Positions 7,891-17,438 of a stretch of 64,000 nt of DNA are shown here, piece after piece. Both the position numbers and the translations under genes were made by a program. Numbering within the stretch: the stretch's first letter is position 1; every line of letters starts with the position of its first letter. The notes beneath the pieces were generated by a model, which saw nothing but the letters and a program-made list of their open reading frames with translations, ran no database searches and was not told where the DNA came from. The stretch lies in the NCBI GenBank assembly GCA_000437395.1, contig FR898192.1:62001-126000 (forward strand), written 5' to 3'. Source of the stretch: Clostridium sp. CAG:288 (lineage in GTDB: Bacteria; Bacillota_I; Bacilli_A; RFN20; CAG-288).

Positions 7891-9380
7891 CCTTGGTAAT
7901 CATCCCCATCATAAATGGATTCAAAACGGCAAAATTGTTTCATAAACATGAATTTAAAAGTTGCAAGTTCTCCACTTCTATTTTTTGCTAATATGAGTTC
8001 TACCATTGAGTTACCAGAGCTAGGTGCGGATTGGCCATTAGGCTCTTCACCTTCAATAGGTGGCTCAGGTGGAATATCTGATTGGTTATTACCTTGAGCT
8101 TTATCATCTTTGTTATTGTTATAATAGTCTTCACGATAAATGAAGAATACTTGGTCGGCATCTTGTTCGATAGCACCAGAATCTCTTAAGTCAGAAAGTG
8201 CTGGCCTATGGTTAGTTCTTTGTTCGACGTTACGTGATAATTGGCAAAGACATAAGATAGGAACTTCTAATTCTTTAGCTAATTGTTTTAAACTTCTAGA
8301 ATATTCAGCAATTTCTTGTTGTCTATCGCCTTTATAATTTTTACCAGAGGAATTGATTAAACCGATATAGTCAATAACAATCAATCCCAAATCTGGATGA
8401 GAATTTTTTAATTTTCTTGCTTTGGCTTGTATATCCATCAATTTGTTGCCACCATAATCATCGATGAAAATAGGATCGTTGGCTAAGATATCTAAGGCGC
8501 TATTGAGTGAAGCAATCTTAGTTTGTTCTTCACGTTCAGTAGGGAAGTTTGTGTCAAAATATGTAGTGCCATGTTTTAAAGGTAACTGAAGAATATCACC
8601 TGTAGATAAATGAGCTTTTTCTGAAGCAAGTCTTAACATGATTTGTTCAGAACTCATTTCTAAAGAGAAAATTCCAACAGGAACACCACAATGTGCAGCT
8701 TTAGCTGCAAAGTTTAAAGCTAATGCAGTTTTACCGACAGATGGACGAGCAGCAAGAATGATTAAACTACCTTTTTGGAAACCGCCAATTTTTCTATCCA
8801 TATCTTCATATCCAGTAGGTGTACCAGTAAGATAAGATGGTCGTTTACCAATGTTTCTTTCACGCTCAGCACGTTCGTTATCTAATCTTTCAACTAAGAC
8901 ATTAATAATATCTTTTGAAGCTAAAAATTCTGATACGCGTCTTTGCTTTGTAATTTCCAAAATAGATTTTTCAGCTGCACCGATAAATTCAGATAAATCT
9001 TCTATTTCTTTAGTTTCATATTCGTTCTCTAGATTTTTTAGCAAGCCAAAAAAGCGTCTTGCTAAACTTTTGTCTTTAACTATATTTATATATTCTTGGA
9101 CATCACTAGTTAATGGAATTTGATATGTACAGTCGACTAAATATTGTTGTCCACCTATGTATTTAAGTTTTTTTAATAATTGTAACTGTTCAGCGACAGA
9201 AACTAAATTTACTTCTAAGCCTTTTTGAAGAAGAATGATAATAGCATCGAATATAATTTGGTTTCTTTCATCTTCAAAATCGTTTGAATTAAGTTGACCG
9301 GTAACTTTATACAAAGCGCTAGAATCAATCATCATGCCGCCAATAACAGCCATTTCAGCTATTTGTTGGGATTGTTCCAT
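7887..9380 (-). CDS. dnaB: Replicative DNA helicase DnaB (intact copy)
   Basis: 497 aa. N-terminal helical domain (residues 1-105), linker helix and RecA-like motor. Motor motifs are complete: Walker A AARPSVGKT, catalytic Glu in SLEMSSEQ, Walker B LIVIDYIGL, the CQLSR Gln loop, the LRDSGAIEQDAD motif and the arginine-finger segment AKNRSG near the C-terminus. A low-complexity insert rich in N, D, P and G lies between the last two. The protein unwinds DNA 5'-3' at the fork. It lies just after rplI (6-nt gap), as in the B. subtilis gdpP-rplI-dnaC order. Confidence 0.96.
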   Translation of the reverse strand: MEQSQQIAEMAVIGGMMIDSSALYKVTGQLNSNDFEDERNQIIFDAIIILLQKGLEVNLVSVAEQLQLLKKLKYIGGQQYLVDCTYQIPLTSDVQEYINIVKDKSLARRFFGLLKNLENEYETKEIEDLSEFIGAAEKSILEITKQRRVSEFLASKDIINVLVERLDNERAERERNIGKRPSYLTGTPTGYEDMDRKIGGFQKGSLIILAARPSVGKTALALNFAAKAAHCGVPVGIFSLEMSSEQIMLRLASEKAHLSTGDILQLPLKHGTTYFDTNFPTEREEQTKIASLNSALDILANDPIFIDDYGGNKLMDIQAKARKLKNSHPDLGLIVIDYIGLINSSGKNYKGDRQQEIAEYSRSLKQLAKELEVPILCLCQLSRNVEQRTNHRPALSDLRDSGAIEQDADQVFFIYREDYYNNNKDDKAQGNNQSDIPPEPPIEGEEPNGQSAPSSGNSMVELILAKNRSGELATFKFMFMKQFCRFESIYDGDDYQG

Positions 9381-9386
9381 AATATA

Positions 9387-9839
9387 TTACTTTGCCTTTT
9401 CAGAAACATGTACTTTTACTACGCCGACAACGCCTTTAAATAGTTCGATTTTTAAAGATGTTGTTCCATAGGCGTTGCATGGATAGCGATCGATAAACTT
9501 TCTTTTATCAATTACAATATCGTATTTAGACTTTAATTCTTCTTCAATTTGTTTTGGCGATATTTGGCCAATCATAAGGCCGTTTTTACCGCTGGTAGCT
9601 TGGAATTCAAGAGTGATGCCTTCAAGCTTTTTAGCAACTTCTTGTGCTGCAGCTTTCTTTTGTGCAATTAAGGCTGCTTCTTCAGCTTTTTCTTTTTTAT
9701 AATCACCAAGAGAATTTTCAGTTAATTTTCTTCCATAACCTTGAGGAATGACAAAGTTGCTGGCATAGCCATCACTTATTTCTACAATCTCTCCTCTTTT
9801 ACCAACCTTTTTAAGGTCTTTGATCATAATTACTTTCAT
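9387..9839 (-). CDS. rplI: Large ribosomal subunit protein bL9
   Basis: 150 aa, full length. The N-terminal domain carries the L9 signature (VGKRGEIVEISDGYASNFVIPQG, within residues 11-35), followed by the long connecting helix rich in A, K and E and the C-terminal rRNA-binding domain. Excellent GGAGG site. It sits between two dnaB genes, an unusual arrangement. Confidence 0.98.
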   Translation of the reverse strand: MKVIMIKDLKKVGKRGEIVEISDGYASNFVIPQGYGRKLTENSLGDYKKEKAEEAALIAQKKAAAQEVAKKLEGITLEFQATSGKNGLMIGQISPKQIEEELKSKYDIVIDKRKFIDRYPCNAYGTTSLKIELFKGVVGVVKVHVSEKAK

Positions 9840-9972
9840 TTATTTACCTCCTGTTGTTTTTAGTGCAAATATCTTAATCGCTTTAGCTTATATTAAACTA
9901 AAACGTTATTTTTATCATCTAATATTATAAGTGTATTTGAGCAATAATTGTTAGCTAAATATATATAATTTA

Positions 9973-11469
9973 TTAGTTAACGTTATTTTTATTAGAAATA
10001 ATGTTGATTTGATTTGTTTCCTTGTTAAAATTGAAATTAAAAGTTGCTGTTTTGCCAAATTTATTTTTGACTAAATCTAGTTCTAAAATAGAATCGATAT
10101 ATTTTGAGCCTTCATATTCATTGCCCATATCAAATGGCGTTGGTCTATAAAAAACGCTAAATAATGTATTAGTTGCTTTATGTTTATAGTTATCTATTCT
10201 ACGGAGAAAATATGCTTGATCGATATAGCTTTCATTTATACCTAATTCTTTTAAATCTAAGAGATAAGGTTTTCCATTAGCTCTATAACTAACAGCACGA
10301 CTTAATTGGCTTATAACTATAATTGATATATCTAATTCAATCGCTAAATGCTTCAGCCTTAAAAGTATGTCGTTTCTATTTGCCTCTCTAGGGAAATCTT
10401 TATACTGACTATTAAGTTCTAATAGACTTAAATAATCGATTATTATCACTCCTAAATTTGGAAATGCTAATTTTAATTTTCTTGTTTTTTCCTCTATGCG
10501 TTCAATAGAGCAAAAATAATTATCATAAATATATATTGGACAATTCGATATTATTTCTGAAGCTTTCGTTATTGATTCAATTTTTGAATCATCCCATTTA
10601 ATTTTGTTGGTGTTTGAAAAAGAAGATAAGTGACTTAATTTTAAAAAAGGCATGTTGGTAATTTCTTCAGTTGAAATACCAGATACATTAGATAAAAGTC
10701 GGATCATTGAATTCTCACTACTTGCTTCCAATGAAAATATACCAACAGGTGTTCCTGATTTAGCAACATTTAAAGCTATTACTAAAGAAAGAATTGTTTT
10801 TCCAATATCTGGGCGTCCAGATATTAATGATAAACAACCTTTTTGCAAACCGCCTATTTCGCTATCTAATTCGCTTAATCCAGTTTTAATTTTTCTAGAG
10901 TTATCTAACTTTTTTGACAAATTTTTAGCAACACAATTATTGTCACTTAGTTTTTCTATGAGAGAAGTAATAGCTTCGTTTGATGATTTAAATTCAATAG
11001 AAGTATCAAAGCTCATTTTTCTTTGTATATCTATGGCTATAGAATTTAAAAAAGTATATGAGCTAAATAATTTTTTATCTTTGTATTCTTTTGCAAGTTC
11101 TTTTATAGCAGGTAATATTTTATTTAATGCACTTTGTTTTTTTATAAACTCAATATAGTCTATAAAATTAGCGTCTTTATTGTTATATAAATCAATGCAC
11201 TCTTTTAAATAAATATTTAAATCGATATCAGAAAATTCATTTTTTGAATTTAAATCAGCAGTTATTTTTTCTAAACTTAATGAAGCTTTATTTGCTAATT
11301 GATTTTTAATATAGACAAATATCTCTCTATTTTTAATTGAAACAAAGTCATAAGGATTAAGAATGTTAAAAACATAAGGCAAAAAATCATTAGTAGATTT
11401 TTTGGCTTCTAAGTCATTTAAAATATCACCAATAATTATTTTTTCGCTGTCAAGTTGATTCTCTTTCAT
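9973..11469 (-). CDS. Degenerate second DnaB-type helicase
   Basis: 498 aa, same domain plan and length as the neighbouring DnaB but strongly diverged. Kept: Walker A SGRPDIGKT, SLEASSEN with its Glu, Walker B VIIIDYLSL and the SQLSR Gln loop. Changed: the LRDSGAIEQDAD motif of the intact copy reads LKELGINESYID, and the arginine-finger segment KNRSG reads KNKFG, so the finger Arg is Lys. The N-terminal domain is hard to align. The gene is intact, with no stops, and keeps ATP-binding residues, so it is under selection. A helicase loader, inhibitor or subunit of mixed hexamers are possible roles; none is shown. It lies upstream of rplI and downstream of gdpP. Confidence 0.85.
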   Translation of the reverse strand: MKENQLDSEKIIIGDILNDLEAKKSTNDFLPYVFNILNPYDFVSIKNREIFVYIKNQLANKASLSLEKITADLNSKNEFSDIDLNIYLKECIDLYNNKDANFIDYIEFIKKQSALNKILPAIKELAKEYKDKKLFSSYTFLNSIAIDIQRKMSFDTSIEFKSSNEAITSLIEKLSDNNCVAKNLSKKLDNSRKIKTGLSELDSEIGGLQKGCLSLISGRPDIGKTILSLVIALNVAKSGTPVGIFSLEASSENSMIRLLSNVSGISTEEITNMPFLKLSHLSSFSNTNKIKWDDSKIESITKASEIISNCPIYIYDNYFCSIERIEEKTRKLKLAFPNLGVIIIDYLSLLELNSQYKDFPREANRNDILLRLKHLAIELDISIIVISQLSRAVSYRANGKPYLLDLKELGINESYIDQAYFLRRIDNYKHKATNTLFSVFYRPTPFDMGNEYEGSKYIDSILELDLVKNKFGKTATFNFNFNKETNQINIISNKNNVN

Positions 11470-11567
11470 ATTATTACTCCTTTAAGATTAAGTTAATAAT
11501 AATATTTAATTGAACTCGCTTTTATAGTTTAAAATAATTGTTTGTTTATAAAGACAAATTGATAAAT

Positions 11568-13565
11568 TTACTTGCTATTTGTTGTCTTTCTAGCATCTTG
11601 CAAGTATTCGTCTAATATGTGAATTAATTTTTCATAAACTGATGTAATCGTTTCGTTTTGGAATTCACTAGCAGCAGCATTAAAGTGACCACCGCCATTT
11701 AACTTTTCCATCAAGAATTGACAGTTTACTGTTCCGTCAGATCTGGCGGATATTCTAATTGATTTTTCGGAAGATCTTCCGATTACAAATGAAGCGTTGA
11801 CGCCTCTGATTGAAACTGCTTCTCGTGCAGCGATAGCTAAAATAGTTCTATCGATAATATCTTCATCATCAGCAGTGCAAACTAATACTCCATAAAACGG
11901 CGTGCTTGCATTAGACATAATTCTATTAATTAGAACGTATTCTTCATAATCTTGTTTTAAGAAGTCATCGGCAGCTTCGTTATTAGCACCGTGTTGTTTT
12001 AAAATTGTTGAAGCTTCATAAGTTCCAATGTTTGTTTTATTTCTATAATAGTTTGTGTCTAACAAAATACCAGCTAACATCATAGTTGCTGCTTTATCGT
12101 TTAAAGCGATTGTTGATGGGTTAAATGCGATGTATTCAGCAATTAACTCTGAGGCGCTTGAAGCGCTTGAATCGATACCATTAATAAGAACAGAAGGGAA
12201 GAAGTTATCGGCTCTTCTATGGTGATCAATAACGGCTAGCTTAGTTTTTTCGGTGATGATATTTTTATTCATTGCTTGAGAAGGGTTATTAAAGTCAACA
12301 GCAACGACTAAAGTATTTTCATTTATATATTCGTTAGCGGCTTTAAATCCTATAGTCATACTCTTAAATTCGTCTGTTGAATAAAGAGTCTTTAATGCAC
12401 GGCGGGTTTTATTTTCGACAAGTTGGTCATCATATATGATCTTACACTCTACTTTTGCAAAATCAGCTAATGCCTTTACGCCTAAAGCAGCACCAATTGC
12501 ATCCATATCTGCATAAATGTGTCCCATTACTAAAACGTTAGATGAATGTTGCATTAAAGTGATTAAAGATTGAGATAAAGTTCTAATCTTAACTTTGTTA
12601 CGTGAAGCTTTCGACTCTGTTTTACCTCCGATGAAAATCATATTTTCACTAAATGGCGCTATTACAGATTGGTCACCGCCTCTAGAAAGAGCAACATCAA
12701 TTGCGTTGCTAGCTAATTCACCTAATTTTGTATAGTCTGGGAATCCATATGCTATACCAACAGAGAGTGTGAATCCATCTTCTTCAAGATCACGTACCTT
12801 ATCAACTATGGAAAAATTATCTTTTTGCATTTCTTCGTAGTTTTCCATAGAACATATAAACATGTACATATCAGCTCTTAATCTTTTTGTTAAAGCTTTA
12901 TACTTTTTTAAATATTCAGTAACTAATTTTCTAGAAGCTGATGTTAAATCGTTAAAACTTGTTTCTTTTTTGGCTGATGAAACATCTTGGAAGTTATCAA
13001 ACAATATATATCCAACAACAGGAGCTTGATTTTTTGAATAGTTAAAAATAGATTCATAGTCGGTGATATCTTTAAAAATATAAAGGTTAGCGGATTCGAT
13101 AAATTTAACTTCATAATTGTGCTTTTTATAGATGATTTTTACTATTTCTTCTTCGTAGTCGCTACTTGAAAGTTTAAGCAAATCTGAACTAATTTCATCT
13201 ATTTTGCAATCGACTACATCAAAATCCATGTCTGTTAAAAATTCGTTGATCCAAATGACATTTTTATTTCCATCTGTTACTGCTAAACCAATTTTACCAA
13301 AGTTATATGCTTCTTGAATATCTGTACCAATAACGTCGGCTGATTTAAGCTCAGTTCTTAATTTTAAGTTTTCAATAGTTCTTGATGAGAACCAGTAAAA
13401 TATTGTGTTAAAACATATTATTGCTAAGCATAAACCGATTGCAATTAAAAAGTAATAATCTAATTCAAATAATGCTGATGCAACAAAAAGGCCAGAGACT
13501 ATTAATATTTCAAATATAAATAAAATAATCGATTTTATTCTTTGCTTGTGAAGTAGTGTATTCAT
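11568..13565 (-). CDS. gdpP: Cyclic-di-AMP phosphodiesterase GdpP
   Basis: 665 aa. Two N-terminal membrane spans (about residues 12-55), a PAS-like domain, a degenerate GGDEF domain (about 180-320, no GGDEF catalytic motif), then DHH (GHIYADMDAIGAA and IDHHRRAD) and DHHA1 with GGGHFNAAAS at the C-terminus. GdpP hydrolyses c-di-AMP to pApA and so controls osmolyte uptake and wall stress responses. Start ATG 13565 is preceded by CGGAGG, itself directly after a 9-bp hairpin. First gene of the minus-strand gdpP-dnaB2-rplI-dnaB-walJ-rlmH run. Confidence 0.95.
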   Translation of the reverse strand: MNTLLHKQRIKSIILFIFEILIVSGLFVASALFELDYYFLIAIGLCLAIICFNTIFYWFSSRTIENLKLRTELKSADVIGTDIQEAYNFGKIGLAVTDGNKNVIWINEFLTDMDFDVVDCKIDEISSDLLKLSSSDYEEEIVKIIYKKHNYEVKFIESANLYIFKDITDYESIFNYSKNQAPVVGYILFDNFQDVSSAKKETSFNDLTSASRKLVTEYLKKYKALTKRLRADMYMFICSMENYEEMQKDNFSIVDKVRDLEEDGFTLSVGIAYGFPDYTKLGELASNAIDVALSRGGDQSVIAPFSENMIFIGGKTESKASRNKVKIRTLSQSLITLMQHSSNVLVMGHIYADMDAIGAALGVKALADFAKVECKIIYDDQLVENKTRRALKTLYSTDEFKSMTIGFKAANEYINENTLVVAVDFNNPSQAMNKNIITEKTKLAVIDHHRRADNFFPSVLINGIDSSASSASELIAEYIAFNPSTIALNDKAATMMLAGILLDTNYYRNKTNIGTYEASTILKQHGANNEAADDFLKQDYEEYVLINRIMSNASTPFYGVLVCTADDEDIIDRTILAIAAREAVSIRGVNASFVIGRSSEKSIRISARSDGTVNCQFLMEKLNGGGHFNAAASEFQNETITSVYEKLIHILDEYLQDARKTTNSK

Positions 13566-13576
13566 AAGTACCTCCG

Positions 13577-13597
13577 AGCCTTTTTTATAAAAAGGCT
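13577..13597 (-). promoter_or_regulatory. Hairpin abutting the gdpP ribosome-binding site
   Basis: Perfect 9-bp arms AGCCTTTTT/AAAAAGGCT with a 3-nt loop ending just before the GGAGG of gdpP. It could influence initiation or mRNA stability. No gene ends here that would need a terminator. The rest of 13598-13930 is AT-rich intergenic DNA in which I see no gene. Confidence 0.5.
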
Positions 13598-13930
13598 ACT
13601 ATTAATTATACTATATTAATAGTTTTTCTACTATCTATAAGTATTTTAAATAAATATTTTGTTTACGTAAATTATAAGTAGCATTAATTATATTATACAA
13701 CTTATTCTATAAATCAAAAATGTTTATAGCATTTATGTTGAAGATATCAATAATTTATAAATATTTATTGCTAAATTATATCGAATTACTTAAAAATAAA
13801 GTTTAGAGTAATATTTCTTTTATTAGCTAACATCTGCATAAGCAAAATATCTTATAATGAAAAAAATAATGCTAGACTTTTTTATTTTGTTATAGTAAAA
13901 TTACGAATGCGCCATAGCAACAAAAAATGG

Positions 13931-13959
13931 TTGACATATGTACTTGTCATCCGTATAAT
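13931..13959 (+). promoter_or_regulatory. Consensus sigma-A promoter of rpmF
   Basis: Perfect -35 TTGACA (13931-13936), 17-nt spacer and perfect -10 TATAAT (13954-13959). A second, weaker pair (TAGACT 13874-13879, TAAAAT 13897-13902, 17-nt spacer) lies upstream. Confidence 0.88.
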
Positions 13960-14002
13960 AGCATTGTTATGCAGAATTTATGCAGAAAGCGAGGTGTGGG
14001 AT

Positions 14003-14191
14003 ATGGCAGTTCCAGCCAGACGTACTTCTAAAACACGTAAAAGACTTAGAAGAACACATTTTAAACTCAGTGCAAAAGGATTAGTTAGCTGCAGCAACTG
14101 CGGAGCGATGATTCAATCACACCGCGTTTGCCCAGAATGTGGCTACTATAACGGTAAGAAAGTCATTGACGTTAAATCTTCCGCTAAGTAA
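14003..14191 (+). CDS. rpmF: Large ribosomal subunit protein bL32
   Basis: 62 aa starting MAVPARRTSKTRKR, the family's usual N-terminus; an in-frame extension upstream to 13907 contains the promoter and is not translated. GAGGTG lies 8 nt before the ATG. Four cysteines in CSNCG and CPECG form the zinc-binding C+ version of L32. It is monocistronic; the usual upstream yceD/DUF177 partner is not present. Confidence 0.97.
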   Translation: MAVPARRTSKTRKRLRRTHFKLSAKGLVSCSNCGAMIQSHRVCPECGYYNGKKVIDVKSSAK

Positions 14192-14208
14192 CTTAGTTTA
14201 GAAAATTT

Positions 14209-14234
14209 GCTCCCGTGTATTTGGGGGCTTTTTT
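14209..14234 (+). terminator. rpmF terminator
   Basis: GCTCCC/GGGGGC stem (one T-G pair), 8-nt loop and six T. The stem matches that of the ferredoxin terminator at 31235. Confidence 0.88.
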
Positions 14235-14300
14235 ATTTGTTAAAACATGCTAAAATATCTAGGATATAAGCATAGCTTATAACTTTAATATGGAGAATTT

Positions 14301-15281
14301 ATGGGAAAAATTGAAAAAATTAAGAAAGATTCAAAAAATTATTTATTGGATCACCCTCATCAAAAGTTCATAGTCGATTATTTATGGGCTTTTGTTGTTA
14401 CACTTATTTCCGCTTTTGCTTTTGCTTATGGCTTTAGAGCATTCGTTGCTCCAGCTGTAGCTGAACACTTAGTTTCAGGCGGTGCTTCAGGTTTAACTCA
14501 AGTTATTGTAAGAATAATTGAAAGAATAGCTGGTGGCTTAACTCCTGAGATGTTTAATACATTAGATTCAATAATTTTCTTTTTAGTCAATGTACCTTTG
14601 TTCTTCTTAGCTTGGTTTAAAATAGGTAAAAGATTTACTGTTACAACATTTGTCAATGTTTTATGCGTTTCAATTTTTATTAAAATTCTTCCAAACGAAA
14701 TGGTAACAGTTTTCAAAATATATGATGATACAATTGCTAGAGCTTTATTTGCTGGCCTATTGACAGGTATTTCAAGTTCATTAGCATTTATGATAGGTAG
14801 TTCAGCTGGTGGCGTTGATGTTATTTCACTTTATATGGCTGAAAGAAAATCTACATCTATTGGTAAATATGCTCTCAGTCTTAACGCTATGATTGTTATT
14901 AGTTATGTATTGTTATCTGTTGGCTTAGATTCATTTGACAGTACGATTAATATGGCTCTATATACTTTGATTTATTTCTTTACAAGTTCTAAAGTTATAG
15001 ACGTTCTCAATCAAAAAAATAAGAAGACACAATTGCAAATTATTACTACAGATGAAAATATGGCACAGATACTTATTCACACATTACCACATGGATGTAC
15101 AATAGTTGATGCTAAGGGTGCTTATAGCGACCAACACAAATATATTTTATATTTAGTAGTTTCATATAACGAAATTCATAAAGCTATAAAAATTATGAGA
15201 GAAATTGATCCTGCTTGTTTTGTTACAGTTATTAACACATATCAAGTTTATGGAAAATTCTATATCAAACCAATTAAGTAA
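14301..15281 (+). CDS. YitT-family membrane protein (DUF161 + DUF2179)
   Basis: 326 aa. About five to six membrane spans in residues 25-225 with the repeated glycine-rich segments typical of YitT (SGGASGLTQ and GSSAGGVDVIS), then a cytoplasmic C-terminal DUF2179 domain (about 240-326) of ferredoxin-like fold. Function of the family is not established; transport is suspected. Good GGAG site 7-8 nt before ATG. It ends 15 nt before gltX, so the two are probably co-transcribed. Confidence 0.88.
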   Translation: MGKIEKIKKDSKNYLLDHPHQKFIVDYLWAFVVTLISAFAFAYGFRAFVAPAVAEHLVSGGASGLTQVIVRIIERIAGGLTPEMFNTLDSIIFFLVNVPLFFLAWFKIGKRFTVTTFVNVLCVSIFIKILPNEMVTVFKIYDDTIARALFAGLLTGISSSLAFMIGSSAGGVDVISLYMAERKSTSIGKYALSLNAMIVISYVLLSVGLDSFDSTINMALYTLIYFFTSSKVIDVLNQKNKKTQLQIITTDENMAQILIHTLPHGCTIVDAKGAYSDQHKYILYLVVSYNEIHKAIKIMREIDPACFVTVINTYQVYGKFYIKPIK

Positions 15282-15296
15282 AAGGAGATAAATAAA

Positions 15297-16961
15297 ATGA
15301 GTACTTATGAAGATTTAGCTGAATTAATTTTCCCAGATGTAAAGGAAACAGTCGAAGATTTAGAAAAAAGATATCCACCAAGAAATTTACCTGAAGGTGC
15401 TATGGTAACAAGATTTGCCCCTTCTCCAACAGGCTTTTTACACACTGGATCTTTATTTACAGCATTAGTCGCTTATACCGTTGCAAAACAATCAAAAGGC
15501 GTGTATTTCTTTAGACTCGAAGATACAGATCAAAAGAGAGAAATTTCTGGTTCTGGAAGTGAATTAGTTGATCAATTAGCTTATTTTGGAGTAATTCAAG
15601 ATGAAGGCTATTTTGGAAACGAAGAAAAAGGAAGTTATGGTCCTTATGTCCAATCGAAAAGAGCTGACATTTATAAAATTGTCATTAAAGAATTGATGAA
15701 GCGTGGAAGAGCTTACCCATGTTTTTGCACACCAGAAGATTTAAACTTATTAAGACAAACTCAAGAAGCTAATAAAATTACTCCTGGATACTATGGCCCA
15801 TATGCAAAATGTAGAAACTATAGCATCGATGAAGCAATTGAAATGATTAAGGCAGGAAAACCTTATGTTATAAGATTTAAATCGATGGGAAATCACACAA
15901 ACTATATTAAAGTTCACGATTTAATCAGAGGAAATTTAAATCTATCTGAAAATGATCAAGATATTGTTATTTTAAAGAGTGACGGATTACCAACATACCA
16001 CTTTGCACACTTAGTTGATGATCACTTTATGAGAACAAACTGTGTTACTAGAGGTGAAGAATGGCTTTCAAGCTTACCAATCCATCTAGAATTATTTGCT
16101 TCTATGGGATGGGAAGCTCCTCAATATGCACACTTACCAGTTATCATGAAATTAGATAATGGTAATAGACGTAAATTATCTAAGAGAAAAGATAACGAAG
16201 CAGCAGTATCTTTCTTCTTACAAGAAGGATATCCAAAAGAAGGTATTATTAAGTACTTATTAACAATTGCTAACTCTAACTTTGAAGAGTGGTTATTAGC
16301 AAATCCTACAGCTGATGTTTCTACCTTCAACTTTACATTCCAAAAAATGAGTCTTGATGGCGCTTTATTTGATTTACCAAAGCTTTTAAATATATCTAAG
16401 GATGTCATTGCATATTACGATGCCGCTAAGGTAGTTTCAGAAGCAACTGAATATGCTAAAAAATATAGTCCTGAATTGTTGTCATTTATTCAAAAAGATG
16501 AAAATAGATTCTATAAGATTATGAATATTGAAAGAAATCAAGATCATCCACGCAAAGACTATGAAAAGTATTCCGATATATATGGAAAAGTTAAGTTCTT
16601 TGATGCTGATATTTATAATGAAATGTTGAATTCAACTGAATTACCATTTAATGCATTTATTGATAAAAATGTTATTAAAGAAACATTGTCAGACTTTGCT
16701 GATACTTTAGACTTAACTGCTGACGAAAGTACTTGGTTTTCAAACTTAAAAGCTTTAGGCGTAAAACATGGCTTTGCAGAATCATTTAAGATTTATAAGA
16801 AAGAAAAAGAAAACTATTTAGGACACGTAGGCGATGTCGCTGAAATGGTCCGTATTGCTATGACAACAAGCAAGAATTCTCCAAATCTTTATCAAGTATT
16901 GTCAATTCTTGGTATTGAAGAAGTTAGACGTAGAATTAATTTAACAATTAGTAAATTTTAA
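15297..16961 (+). CDS. gltX: Glutamyl-tRNA synthetase
   Basis: 554 aa. Class I synthetase: HIGH-like motif APSPTGFLHTGSL (His-Thr-Gly-Ser variant), the zinc-region CFC segment, KLSKRKD as KMSKS, and a long C-terminal anticodon-binding helical domain. Charges tRNA-Glu in the cytoplasm, and possibly tRNA-Gln, since no glutaminyl enzyme is in view. An N-terminal extension of about 35 residues precedes the catalytic domain and is longer than in E. coli GltX. AAGGAG site 8 nt upstream of the ATG. Confidence 0.95.
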   Translation: MSTYEDLAELIFPDVKETVEDLEKRYPPRNLPEGAMVTRFAPSPTGFLHTGSLFTALVAYTVAKQSKGVYFFRLEDTDQKREISGSGSELVDQLAYFGVIQDEGYFGNEEKGSYGPYVQSKRADIYKIVIKELMKRGRAYPCFCTPEDLNLLRQTQEANKITPGYYGPYAKCRNYSIDEAIEMIKAGKPYVIRFKSMGNHTNYIKVHDLIRGNLNLSENDQDIVILKSDGLPTYHFAHLVDDHFMRTNCVTRGEEWLSSLPIHLELFASMGWEAPQYAHLPVIMKLDNGNRRKLSKRKDNEAAVSFFLQEGYPKEGIIKYLLTIANSNFEEWLLANPTADVSTFNFTFQKMSLDGALFDLPKLLNISKDVIAYYDAAKVVSEATEYAKKYSPELLSFIQKDENRFYKIMNIERNQDHPRKDYEKYSDIYGKVKFFDADIYNEMLNSTELPFNAFIDKNVIKETLSDFADTLDLTADESTWFSNLKALGVKHGFAESFKIYKKEKENYLGHVGDVAEMVRIAMTTSKNSPNLYQVLSILGIEEVRRRINLTISKF

Positions 16962-16977
16962 AGGAAAAAGACATTTA

Positions 16978-17103
16978 TTGTTACATATATAAAATAGGAA
17001 ACAAAAAGTACGAATTACTTTGACTTTGACTCTATTTTGTAGTAACATAACGAATGGTTTAGTGAAGAAAACCATTACTTCTTGCCATCACTAGACTGAT
17101 GGC
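16978..17103 (+). ncRNA. Structured leader of the rpsF operon (candidate autoregulatory RNA)
   Basis: Two compact hairpins lie just before the rpsF ribosome site: 17053-17076 (AATGGTTT/AAACCATT) and 17084-17103 (GCCATC/GATGGC). Upstream, 16978-17048 can fold into a long stem using TGTTAC/GTAACA and AAAATAG/CTATTTT. S6:S18 operons in many bacteria carry a leader bound by the S6:S18 complex; I could not pick out its exact motif here, so the assignment is tentative. Confidence 0.45.
17020..17048 (+). promoter_or_regulatory. Probable rpsF operon promoter
   Basis: -35 TTGACT (17020-17025), 17-nt spacer, -10 TAACAT (17043-17048). It lies inside the upstream foldable region. Confidence 0.5.
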
Positions 17104-17128
17104 CATTAGTCCAAAAGGAGGTGTTCAC

Positions 17129-17416
17129 ATGAAAAAATACGAAATCATGTACATCCTTAAGCCAGAACTCGATGCAGATCAAATCAAAGCTGCTAACGCC
17201 AATCTTCAAAAGATTCTTGAATCCAATGGCGCTAAAATCGAAGATGTAAATGAGTGGGGTCTCCGTGATCTTGCTTACGAAATCAAAAAAGAGCGTAAGG
17301 GTTACTATGTCGTCATGAAGCTCAGTACTTCGGATACAAAAGCTATCGATGAATTCAATCGTTTAACTCGTATCGACGTCAATGTTCTTCGTTACTTAAT
17401 CACAGTTTCTGAATAA
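17129..17416 (+). CDS. rpsF: Small ribosomal subunit protein bS6
   Basis: 95 aa starting MKKYEIMYILKPEL, the family N-terminus, behind AAAAGGAGGTG. The in-frame extension from 17099 runs through the leader hairpin and is rejected. Single ferredoxin-like S6 domain that pairs with S18 in the 30S platform. First gene of the rpsF-ssb-rpsR operon. Confidence 0.97.
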   Translation: MKKYEIMYILKPELDADQIKAANANLQKILESNGAKIEDVNEWGLRDLAYEIKKERKGYYVVMKLSTSDTKAIDEFNRLTRIDVNVLRYLITVSE

Positions 17417-17438
17417 GTAAGAAAAGGAGAATGATAAA

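Noticed and set aside
13907..14002. N-terminal extension of bL32
   Set aside because: It spans a perfect -35/-10 pair and the true start has a good ribosome site and the family N-terminus.
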